From Staphylotrichum longicolle (taxonomy: Eukaryota; Ascomycota; Sordariomycetes; Sordariales; Chaetomiaceae), in NCBI GenBank assembly GCA_019096155.1, contig JAHCVI010000001.1, forward strand, positions 1,860,001-1,924,000: a DNA stretch of 64,000 nucleotides. Reading direction: 5' to 3'. Made by a program: the position numbers and the translations under genes. Positions 11,575 to 21,110 of the stretch are shown piece after piece. The notes below the pieces were generated by a model. That model was not told where the DNA came from. It saw only the letters and a list, made by a program, of their open reading frames with translations, and did no database searches. Within the stretch, counting starts at the first letter, position 1. Each line of letters begins with the position of its first letter.

Positions 11575-12440
11575 ATGTGGATCATCAACTGGTGTAAGTA
11601 GTCTCTTGTGTTTCGCTGTCGAATCGTTGCCGGCAGGGCCCTGATGATGGGCACATGTCGGAACTTCCTCTGGCATCTTGAGTGTTATCAATGTGTGGGT
11701 GTGCTGACCCCAAGGCTTTTCCATATGCAGTTTACGACGTCCTGTCGTCGCTCGGCCTGCTCAACAAGCACGCGAAGCTGCTTTTCCTCGGTCTCGACAA
11801 TGCCGGCAAGACGACGCTGCTACACATGCTGAAGAACGACCGCGTTGCGATCCTGCAGCCGACGCTGCATCCGAGTACGTTGCAGACCCTTATCTCGAAC
11901 AGCCTACATGAACTTGCAGGTGGAACAAGTTTGCTGACGCTTTGACCCGCTATATAGCCGCTATGAGCTCTCTATCGGCAATGTAAGGTTTACAACCTTT
12001 GATCTGGGCGGCCATCAGCAAGGTGCGTTTTCCCCTTTGCCCCCCCTTTTCCTCCTTTGGTGCCAGGGGAACCCTGTCTAACACGATGTTGTCTCGCAGC
12101 CCGCCGCCTTTGGAAGGACTACTTCCCCGAAGTCAACGGCGTCGTCTTCCTGGTCGACGCCAAGGACCACGAGCGCTTCCCCGAGGCCAAGGCCGAGCTC
12201 GACGCGCTCCTGTCGATGGAGGAGCTGGCCAAGGTGCCGTTCGTCATCCTCGGCAACAAGATCGACCACCCGGATGCCGTCTCCGAGGACGAGCTCCGCC
12301 ACCAGCTCGGTATGTACCAGACGACGGGCAAGGGCAAGGTGCCGCTCGAGGGCATCCGGCCCATCGAGGTGTTCATGTGCTCGGTGGTGATGAGGCAGGG
12401 CTACGGCGACGCCATCCGGTGGCTGTCGCAGTACGTGTAG
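11575..12440 (+). CDS. SAR1: COPII coat GTPase Sar1
   Basis: Exons 11575-11593, 11731-about 11874, 11958-12022 and 12100-12440. Sar1 recruits Sec23/24 to ER exit sites when GTP-loaded by Sec12. The sequence shows the amphipathic N-terminus MWIINWFYDVL, P-loop GLDNAGKTT, switch I LQPTLHP, DLGGH, NKID and the C-terminal IRWLSQYV. Exon 1 is 19 nt. Oddity: with the consensus donor GTACGT at 11875 and acceptor at 11957 the reading frame is out by one base across intron 2, although the sequence on both sides is strongly conserved. One missing base just after 11958 would give the family-typical 189 aa. Alternatively a donor at 11879 (GTTGCA) restores frame and gives 190 aa with one extra residue. 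Identity is certain; the intron 2 boundary is not. Confidence 0.95.
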
Positions 12441-13485
12441 AGAGCTTTGCCGGAGGATGTGGGGGCGTTGAGTGGAGTGATACCGGGGGCAGCGACTGCG
12501 TTGCGGGGGAGGGGTAAAGTCGCAGGACAGGACAAGTCTTCGGGGCCAAGAATAGATCGAGACTTGGGAAGAGTTGCGTTTGGTGTCGATGGGGCCGGCT
12601 GGCGCAGTTTGGGACTCGCGTCCTTGCGCGGGCCATGGGCGCAATTGGGGGATATTCTTACTACATCTAGTCTGCTCTACGACACGATATGACTCGGCAA
12701 TTATACCTCTTGTGTTTGTACCCCTAGACTGCTGTGAGATGACGAGGGAAGGATTGTGGACCTCACATTGTCGAAACACTGGGCTCGACGTTTCACTTTA
12801 AAAACTGGCGATTTCAAAGTTTATGCGTGGGCGGCTATGCCCGAGATACTCGGTGTCCCGTATCGAATGAATGGGTGGATACTGTCAGACTGTGTAAGCT
12901 CGTAGTGACGCATGACTTTTGGTATGGAAAGGGGCAGATCACAGGATTGCCACAGGTCGCCTAGAGTCGGGAGCTTGTCCTGGGAGCTCGAGGCAGATGC
13001 CGCGGCATCAGCATACTGGCAGGGCTCCAGCTGCATGCAGGGGTGTCAAAGTTCAATGCCACAGCGGAGCGGGGTCCACTAAAAGAGCGGTGGAAGTGTT
13101 GGGGGAAGCCCTGTGGCCCAGAAGAGTGACCGACGTCATTCCACTGGACCTGGGCGCAATACTGAACTTGAGACCACAGTCACGGGAAAGAGTCGCCGCG
13201 AACATGCCACACATGCCACACATGCCGAACGGCTTGTTACCTTGCTAGATATACCTACCTACCTGTCGTTGCATGCTTGCAACCTTCTTCCGAAGGCCTT
13301 TCCTTGGATCTAACACCGAGACACCGAGAGAACGAGACAAAACGCCATCCCACCTGGAACATTATTGGCAACGCGTTGAACACAAATCCAAGCATTCCGT
13401 TGTGTTTACAAAGCAAAGCCCGATCGGGAGTTTCTGAGAGCCGGATCACAGGATCACGCGATCACAAGAGAACAGCAGAGTCACC
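12441..13485. other. Intergenic between SAR1 and the patatin lipase gene
   Basis: About 1 kb with no supported gene. It should contain the SAR1 3' UTR and the lipase promoter. A short run of CCTA repeats (around 13,252-13,263) is of a kind seen elsewhere in the window's intergenic DNA. Confidence 0.6.
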
Positions 13486-16024
13486 ATGGCTGGATCAGAC
13501 AAGGAGCCGCCAGACAGCCTTCACCTGCCTTCCCGCACCTACGGCTTTCCCCCCGAAGCATTCGACTGGAGCCGCCTCCCGGACGTCGACACAAACTTCA
13601 TCTCTCCAGAAGACGTCGAGGCTTTTATTCAAGCCCTCTCCGCGCCGGATCCCATTTCCCCGACCCCCGACGACCCCTCCGGCTCCTCGTCCTACCGCCT
13701 TAACAGCCCGGTGCAGCGCAGGGGCTCAAGCAGCTTCGACTTCGACGTCACCAGGCGCGCCACAGCTTCAAGCCTCAGCCTCCCGGATGAAGACCGCGGC
13801 TCAAGGGATGCCGCTGCGGCAGCTGCGGCAGCAGCCGGAGTGGCAGCCCCAGGAGGACCCCGTACGCCATCATCACTCAGCCGCCGGCCCAGCAGTAGCA
13901 GCCTCTTCATCACGGCCCGGAACGACTGGGCCCCTGTGAACGAGAAGGTCGTCCGAGACAAGGAGTCCAAGAGGAAAAGGAAGAAGAGCAGGAAAAAGGC
14001 CCGTTCCAAGGACGAAACGCGCGAGGGGTACCTTTACAGCCTGCTCAAGTGGCCCTTCCTGCTTATTGTCCTCGCCTGGATCCTCGGGCTCTCCGTGGCA
14101 TACCTGGCCATCCGAACGTACATCTACGTGTACGAGCAGTTCATTGCGTGGCGCGGGCAGAGGGCGCGGCTGCGGCGCGCGATGCGCGCCACAAGTACCT
14201 ACAGGGACTGGGTTGCCGCTGCCCGGCGGATGGACGACTTTTTCGGGAATGGCCGGTGGAAGGAGGCCGACGACTTTGCCTACTATGACAGTGGGACGGT
14301 GAGACGGGTGTTGGAGCAGATGAGAAAGTGCAGGCGGCAGGCCGAGAGGGGGGAGGCCACGGGGGAGGCCAAGCAGGCCGTGGAGGACCTAAAGGTGATG
14401 ATTGAGGCGTGCGTCAAGAATAACTGGGCGGGCGTCGAACACCCAAGGCTGTATAGCCAGACGTACTACGGGACCAAGAATCTGGTGCAGAACTACATTG
14501 ATGAGTGTGAGTGGTTTCGGCAGTTTCCCCTTGTTTCCTTTTTGAGACTTGACGGGGTGGGTATGGACAAGAGTGTGGGCTGACAAGCGGCCAGTGGAAC
14601 GGAGTATCAAGTTCTTGATTGATACCAATCAACTCTCGAAAGAAGAGAAGCGCGTCATGTTCAAGGGCATCTGCGCAAACTACGGCCGCACCGCGCTCTG
14701 CCTATCGGGGGGCGCCACCTTTGCCTACTACCACTTCGGCCTGATCAAGGCACTTCTCGAGGAGGACTACCTTCCGGACATCATCACGGGTACGAGCGGC
14801 GGCGCGCTGGTGGCGGCTCTCGTGGCCACCCGTACGAACGATGAGCTCAAGCAGCTCCTCGTCCCAGCCCTCGCCCACCGCATCACCGCTTGCCATGAGT
14901 CCATGGACGTCTGGCTCCGCCGTTGGTGGGCGACAGGCGCCCGCTTCGACTCGGTCGAATGGGCGCGCGCGTGCTCTTGGTTCACGCGCGGTTCCATGAC
15001 CTTCCGCGAAGCATACGAGCGCACCGGGCGCATCCTCAACGTATCGTGCGTTCCTGCCGATCCGCACTCCCCCACGATCCTGTGCAACTACCTCACCAGT
15101 CCCGACTGCGTCATCTGTCCGCTGTGCTCGCTTCCGCCGCCGTCCCGGGCATCCTGAACCCAGTCGTGCTCATGATGAAGACGCGGGCGGGCCAACTCAT
15201 CCCCTACTCGTTCGGCCACAAGGGAAGGACGGCTCACTGCGGACGGACATCCCCCTCAAGGCTCTCAACCTCCACTTCAACGTCAACTTTACCATCGTCA
15301 GCCAGGTCAACCCGCACGTCAACCTCTTCTTCTCTCGTCCCGGGGCTCGGTCGGGTCGCCCGTCACGCACCGCCGCGGCCGCGGCTGGCGCGGCGGCTAC
15401 CTCGGCTCCGCCATGGAGCAGTACATCAAGCTCGACCTGACCAAGTGGCTGCGCGTGCTGCGGCAGCTGGAGCTGCTGCCGCGCCTGCTCGGGCAGGACT
15501 GGTCGATGCTGTGGCTGCAGACGTTCGGGGGCACCGTCACCATCTGGCCCAAGTGCGTCGTGTCGGACTTTTGGCGGATCCTGAGCGACCCGGACATGGG
15601 CACGCTGGCGCGCATGATGCACGAGGGGCAGCAGAGCGCGTACCCCACCATGAAGTTCATCGGGAACCGGCTGAGGGTGGAGAGGCTCGTGGAGAAGGGG
15701 AGGAGGGAGAGCAGGATCGGGAGGAAGGGCGTGGACACGCTGCTCGACGTTGGCGGTAGCGGTTCTGGTGCTGGTGCGGGGTGGGATAGGAGGGGTAGCA
15801 TTGAGAGCATCCTGAGCGAGGATGACTTGAGGAGTTTGTTGAAGAAGCGGGAGCGGGATCACTCGACGGGAACGGATGACGAGACGACCGAGTCTGGTGG
15901 TGATGCGGACGACGGGATGGTTTTCTCGGGAGATGATGCGGAACGCGAGATCAGGGCCGAGAGGGTGGATGAAGGGAAGGTTGCGACGCCGATGGGGTTG
16001 GCGGGCGCCGAAGAACAGAGCTGA
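13486..16024 (+). CDS. Patatin-like triacylglycerol lipase (Tgl3/4/5-SDP1 type) with three apparent frameshifts
   Basis: Exon 1 13486-14506, intron 14507-14594, exon 2 14595-16024; about 817 aa after correction. The N-terminal 185 residues are low-complexity Ser/Ala-rich, then a basic patch and one membrane segment (about residues 190-212). A DUF3336-like block follows (DWVAAARRMDDFFGNGRWKE), then the patatin domain: oxyanion motif SGGATFAYYHFG, nucleophile GTSGGALVAA (Ser about 408) and the Asp in KDGS. The family hydrolyses stored triacylglycerol or phospholipid at lipid droplets/ER. Conserved sequence passes through all three frames between about 15,117 and 15,341: single bases seem missing after 15117, after 15222 and at about 15340. 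The three losses sum to one codon, so the C-terminus returns to the first frame. Likely sequence errors; a real pseudogene is less likely. Confidence 0.85.
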
Positions 16025-16562
16025 GTGACATCTCGAGAGTCGAAGATGGATTGACAAGGTTGGACGAGTTATGTCGGCAATTCCTGGGCGTCGGAATGAC
16101 CAAATATCTGCTTTTTTCATTTGTGAACTAAGACACCCCCTAGCGCGTCAACATCAGCATCTGTTGCATGAGTGAGGAGGCAGGCACCTCAAGACGGCAG
16201 TTCATTGTTAGACACGACACACATGTGAGACTCACACAGGTGGGCTCCTTTCACCAACCGTGGTAGACGACAGTTAGCACACCGGAAATGGCTGAATAGT
16301 GCTTCCATCGAGTAAACAAGCCGGGCCCCTAAACGCCGTGCCCGGATTGGACATAACTCCTGCCGCTCCCATAAACACTTTTATTTTCATGATCGCCGCC
16401 CAAGAAGCCACCCATCCATCAGCACCTCCGTCACCCCTTGCACACCACAGCCGCCAATCTCCCAACCCTCCCCCTCATTTTTGGTTTTTATAACGCCCTT
16501 CTCTCTTCAAACAAGATAACACCACAGTATTCCCCCACCCGCCCGCCTCACAGCCCTCGTCC
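16025..16562. other. Intergenic between convergent lipase and secreted-protein genes
   Basis: About 0.54 kb, 3' regions of two convergent genes. The segment after about 16,430 is very C-rich on the plus strand with ACC/CCA repeats. No gene seen. Confidence 0.6.
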
Positions 16563-17576
16563 CTACAGCAACCCCACGCCTACCCACCATACCGCCCACC
16601 ACGCCACCAACCTAAACACCCACACCGCCGCCCCGCTCGCCATGCCCCCAACAACAACAATAACCCCCAACCGAGCCCCGGATGATGATGTCCCACTACC
16701 GCTCCCGCTCGCGGTCGGGCGAGGTGAAGTCAGCAGCTCGGCGCCCGCGGTGACGGTGACGGGCGCGAAGCCGAAGCGGTCGCCGCTCGTCCAGTCGTAG
16801 CTGTAGGTCGAGTAGGTGCCGTTCCAGGACGGGTCGCGCGTGTACCAGACGCGGCCGACGTGAGTGAGGTTGCAGGCCGCGCGGAGGGTGCCGTTGAGGG
16901 AGCAGCGGTTGATTCTGCGTTTTTTTTTTTATTATTATTATTTAAAAAGGGATTGGGTGTGAGTGTGTGGGAGTGTGAGGGAGAGGGAGAGAATGGGGAG
17001 GGGGTGGGTAGGTAGTAGGGGGTGGGGTAAGGGGTTGGGTAAGGAATAAGGGGGGAAGAGGGAAGGATGAAATTGGGGGGGGGGGGGGGGGGGTGGGGGT
17101 TTGTTGACATGAAATACATACACGGTGTGATCCGGTCCGTAGCGGGTGCCAGTAAACAAGAACGTGGCCGGGCCCTGCGTGATGGTGCTCGGCTGGCCCG
17201 TGCCGTTGAGAGGGCGCCAGTGTCGGCTGCGGGTGGAAGCGAGGGTCGGGATCGCCGTCGTGATGTTGTCGGTCCGCGTCGCGGCCGAGGCCGGCGGCCG
17301 ACGGTCGACGCGCGTCGTGGTGATGACGTAGGTGGTCAGGCCGTTGGCGGTGTCGACGGCCACGACGGACCCCGAGTCGCGGTGGAACAGGGTGTAGGGG
17401 AGGCCCTCATAGTCACGCTCGTTGAGGAAGAAGAGATCGACTATGCGGGTCAGGGTCGGCGTTGGGCTTGTTGTTGTTGTGGTGGTGGTGGTGGTGTTCG
17501 TGGAGTCTTGGGCGAGTGTTTGGGTGAGGAAAGCAATGAAGAGTGTAAGCAGAAGAAAAGGGTCTTGATGAACCAT
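16563..17576 (-). CDS. Secreted, probably GPI-anchored protein of unknown function
   Basis: Exons 17576-17122 and 16914-16563, 268 aa. The start gives a clear signal peptide (MVHQDPFLLLTLFIAFLTQ, cleavage near TLAQ), followed by a poly-Thr/Ser stretch, a domain with several N-glycosylation sites and Tyr/Trp-rich segments (WYTRDPSWNGTYSTYSYDW), then a Ser/Gly linker and a hydrophobic C-terminus (about the last 40 residues), consistent with GPI anchoring or one membrane span. The intron is 207 nt, long for this window, with GTATGT donor and GCAG acceptor; it contains a run of 19 C on the coding strand. I do not recognise the central domain. Exon 2 was found by phase match (GT+A) and by continuous Cys/Asn-rich secreted-type sequence. 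Confidence 0.7.
17075..17093. repeat. Poly-G homopolymer (19 nt) inside an intron
   Basis: Nineteen consecutive G on the plus strand, i.e. poly-C in the intron of the secreted-protein gene on the minus strand; it lies in a polypyrimidine-rich coding-strand context (about 16,940-17,100). Length should be treated as approximate since such runs are read unreliably. Confidence 0.9.
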
Positions 17577-19600
17577 CTTGATGGTGAGGCTCGCTCGTTG
17601 TCTCAGATGGTCCCGGAGCGAGGTACTGCGGCCAAGCACTCGCTTGAGTGAGGGTGACAATGCTATAAACAGCCCGTCGCCCCTGATCCACAGGAAATCT
17701 GGAGTCAAAGAATGCGACGTTGAAGAGAAAGTCCCGGTCCATATGACGCCCAGATCACTTTTGCTGGTTGAATCAAGAACGCAGAAGAGAGAACACCACA
17801 CACCCGGGACTACCAAAAGATATAGCACCAGCAACGGGCTGGGCAAGCGCTGCCGACGCCTATTCCGTACCGTCCCGTCATCGCAATCCACATCCTTCAA
17901 TAGCAATCAGGAACCTATAACCACCTCCGAGCCGTTTTCGGGGTCCTGTGTTTGCAGTCTCACGCGGCAGAGGCACTCAAAAGTGGAGGAGAGATGGGAG
18001 GATTGGGCAGCGGACCGACTGGTAGTTTAGCCGCAACCCGCACAAAAGTCGACGATTTGCTGGCGGGAGGAATCGTCAAACTTGGCTTGCGCGGCTTTCA
18101 ATAGCACCAGGGCGTTAACGGCTCTGTCCTTGGACCATGGCCCAATATTACCAGTCGCCGTCCCGTCCCCCGCATCGAAGCCGCACGTTTATGCATGCCG
18201 GCTCTCCTCCAAGAGCCGAGCCGCAGACAGATGCTCGCAGATCTTGTCTTGCTTGGGAACCGGGTTGGAATGGAAGACGGGGCGCCTCCTCGTGGAGCGG
18301 AACGGAAGCGGGACGGCATCGGCCGCTGGATGCCGAGACAAGACGGGCGCCGGACGGACCCCGGGATCCGGCCGGAGGACCGGGGCAACTTGCAAGTGCC
18401 GGAACCGTAAAACGGCGGCCGGCTTGGCATTCGGCAGACCAAGTGGAGCAGATCAAAACAAGGTTGACAGATAAAGAAGCGGTCTAACCGTTGAGGGAAG
18501 GACGGTCGACACGAGGACGGACATGGGAGGAGAGGCCAGGGCAGGGAGCAAACAGCGGTGAGGGTTGCGAGGAGAGAGAGAAAGGGAGAGAGAGAGGAGG
18601 AAGAGAGAAAACTGGCCACAGTCAAACCGGCGCAAAACCGAGAAGAGAAACCTCGGCGTTTGCTGTTTTTGGAGTTTTGTCCCAAGTCGGCGCAGAAGCT
18701 GAGCGGCACACGAGTGAGGCGACTGCAGCCAGTCAGCAATTGAGATTGCAAAATGCCACGGGTTGATGCAAGGCGCCGCATTTCTTGGTGCAAGTAACCT
18801 TCCGATCCTGCTTCCAGCTCCGGCGCCCAGTTGTCTGCTCCGCGGCGAATGATGACGGCCTGCGCAAATCCGAGCACACACACATGCGCGCCATTTCATG
18901 CAGCACAGGCGGTTCCAGGGTGAGCTCTTCCAAGGTTGGGGTTCTTTCTCTGCTCACTCAGCCCACGGGGGCCGCCCTTGCAGGCCGTTCCTGCAGGGAC
19001 CAGGCCTATCCACTGGGCGGTTTGCCAGGTCACCTCCCCACCAAAAAGCTGGGGTTGAAACAAACATGGTGGGCCGCCGAAGCGGCCCTGCCCAATCAAG
19101 GCCGGTTGATCAACAAACGCAATTTCCGAGCAGACCCACTTGGGAAATGAAGCGATGCCACGCTCCCCCTTCCCTGGAGGCCCATCGACATCAGATGAGG
19201 GAGTTTTGGGGCGGCACCGTTGGATATTGAAGGACCGAGATAGAAATGCAGTGGGGAAAGAAGAGAGAGAGACATGGGGGGAAAATGGGCTACGAGATTC
19301 GGCATTTGACAATGTCGAGTTGGGTGAATAGGTATCACATTCGAGAGTTTCAAAACGTCTGAAAAAAAAGAGGTCATCACTATTGTTTTGTGGGGGGTAA
19401 AAAAAGACGTTCATAAAAGCCGTTCCATACATGAACGCCAAAAAAATACAATTAGAAGATTAAGTACATAGAGGTATCATGCCATTAATCCGCTGCCATC
19501 AGGGAAGACGAATCCAAAAACCCTTCCCCCGTCAAGCAGCCCAACGCGAAGCCCATCAACTCTCCCTATGCATCAGAAAGAAGGAAGCCACGAGACGCTC
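17577..19600. other. Intergenic stretch upstream of the secreted-protein gene
   Basis: About 2 kb. Open frames up to 261 codons (18,098-18,883, minus) exist but have no domain and unnatural composition. It should include the promoter of the minus-strand gene ending at 17576 and the 3' UTR of the next minus-strand gene. Confidence 0.55.
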
Positions 19601-20251
19601 TTAAGCCATGAGGGCGAAGAGGCCGGCAGCAGCGGCGAAGACGGCAGAGGCGCCGAAGGTGGCGGCACCGGCGGTGGCGATGGGGCCGCCGGGCTTGGTG
19701 CCGGTGGGCTTGGCCGAGGGGGTGCTCTTGGGGCCGCCGGTGGAGGTGGGGCAGGGCACCTCGACGGTCTCGTAGATGATGGTGGGGATGACGGTGGTGA
19801 TGGAGGTCTTGATGGTCTTGACCGAGACGGTGGGGCAGGCCGGGGCAGCGGTGACGAGGGTCGAGGTGGGGAAGGGAGGGATGACGGAGCCGGAGCCCGA
19901 GGGCTTGCCGGTGGGCTTGGGGCCGGTGGGCACCTCAGTCTCGGTCTCCTCGACCGGGCACACGGTGGTGGAGACGGCGATGGTCTCGGTGACGACCTTG
20001 GTGGAGTGGGCCGGGCAGTGGGTGACGGTGTCCGGGCAGTCGGTGATGGTGCGGGTGGTGGTGCTGAAGACCGTCGAGGTGGTCAGGGGAACGACCGACG
20101 AGGTGACGACGGTGGAGGCAGCCGGGCAGTTGGTGACCTCAGGGGCGCACGAGGTGATGGTGAGGTACTGGGTGGAGTAGACGGTGCTCTGGGCAGCCTC
20201 CTCGGCGAGGACGGCGCCGGCAAGGGCAACGGTGGCGACAGCGAAACGCAT
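19601..20251 (-). CDS. GPI-anchored Thr/Ser-rich cell-wall protein
   Basis: Single exon, 216 aa. Signal peptide MRFAVATVALAGAVLA; the body is Thr/Ser/Val-rich with spaced Cys-Pro pairs (TNCPAAST, TDCPDTV, THCPAHST, TTVCPVEE, PACPTVS, VPCPTST), then a Pro/Gly/Lys linker (PTGKPSGSG, KPTGTKPGG) and a C-terminal Ala-rich hydrophobic tail (ATFGASAVFAAAAGLFALMA) typical of GPI attachment. Proteins of this design are glycosylated wall proteins; no enzymatic domain is visible. Third-codon positions are almost always G or C, stronger than in neighbours, suggesting high expression. A TATTTA element lies about 200 nt upstream. Function beyond wall structure is unknown. Confidence 0.85.
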   Translation of the reverse strand: MRFAVATVALAGAVLAEEAAQSTVYSTQYLTITSCAPEVTNCPAASTVVTSSVVPLTTSTVFSTTTRTITDCPDTVTHCPAHSTKVVTETIAVSTTVCPVEETETEVPTGPKPTGKPSGSGSVIPPFPTSTLVTAAPACPTVSVKTIKTSITTVIPTIIYETVEVPCPTSTGGPKSTPSAKPTGTKPGGPIATAGAATFGASAVFAAAAGLFALMA

Positions 20252-20450
20252 GTTGACGGTTTGGGGGTTTGTTTCGTGAGAACGAAAAAAGGTTGTTTGT
20301 GGGTTGGTAAAGACCGACTGAAGCTGGAAGCTTTGGAGAGTGTTGTAAAGAATGGACGACCGAAGTCAGAGCTGGGCTTGTATTGGCTTGAGTGAGCTGA
20401 AGAGAGAAGGGAAAGAAGAGCGAGGGTCGAGATGGACTCCAGGCCGTCGT

Positions 20451-20456
20451 TAAATA
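20451..20456 (-). promoter_or_regulatory. Candidate TATA element for the GPI wall-protein gene
   Basis: TATTTA on the minus strand, about 200 nt upstream of the ATG at 20251, in otherwise GC-rich DNA. Position fits a promoter with a leader of roughly 160 nt. No experimental support. Confidence 0.4.
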
Positions 20457-21053
20457 CCTGTGGTAGCCCAACCTCGTCCACCGCTCCGCAGAGGAGCGGG
20501 AAATTGCCGTCAGCGCCGGCTGCCCAATTCGGGGGACGCTAATCCAGGGGGCTCGGTGCGTTGGAGGGAACATTGCTGCTCCGCAGTGGCGGGGATCCCA
20601 AGTGCGAGCCCATCCGTGCAGCCCGTCTGACCTGGCGCGCTGGCCAGGCTGGCACGCGTGGGAACCGCTCGCGGACCGGCATCCCTATCCAGCCAGCGCC
20701 GGGCCAGGGGTCGTGTGCTTGCTTGTCGCGCTCGGTTTCCGGGTTGGTCAAGATTGGTCCATCGGGGAAGGGGGGCGCTTAGGCCAACCGTCTGTCTGGC
20801 AAATGAACGCACCCATGCGCGACTTTGATTTGGCGAACCGCCATCTGCCCCCTTCTCCTTCCTCTCCCCCCTCCTCCTCCCCCTGAGCATCCCTCAGCGT
20901 CCCCCGTCCAGTGATCGAGATTGTCCTTGGTAGGGGTCCCACTTGCCCACTTGCCCTGGGGAAGCCAATTTCGTCTCAGGGTCGCATTTGCCACTGAATG
21001 ACCATCGAGGCGTCGGTTTCTCGACAGGGCCGAAAAGGAGACGGCGGGCTCAC

Positions 21054-21110
21054 GCTGGCTCTGGCTGGCTCTGGCTGGCTCTGGCTGGCTCTGGCTGGCT
21101 CTGGCTGGCC
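21054..21110. repeat. Decamer tandem repeat (CTGGCTGGCT)
   Basis: The 10-nt unit CTGGCTGGCT repeats about 5.5 times without mismatch. It is intergenic; its length, not divisible by three per unit, argues against a coding role. Confidence 0.95.

Noticed and set aside
18098..18883. 261-codon minus-strand open frame
   Set aside because: Mixed low-complexity sequence without signal peptide or domain; three other frames are equally open.
19568..20395. 275-codon Gly-rich plus-strand frame
   Set aside because: Mirror of the well-supported GPI wall-protein gene on the minus strand.
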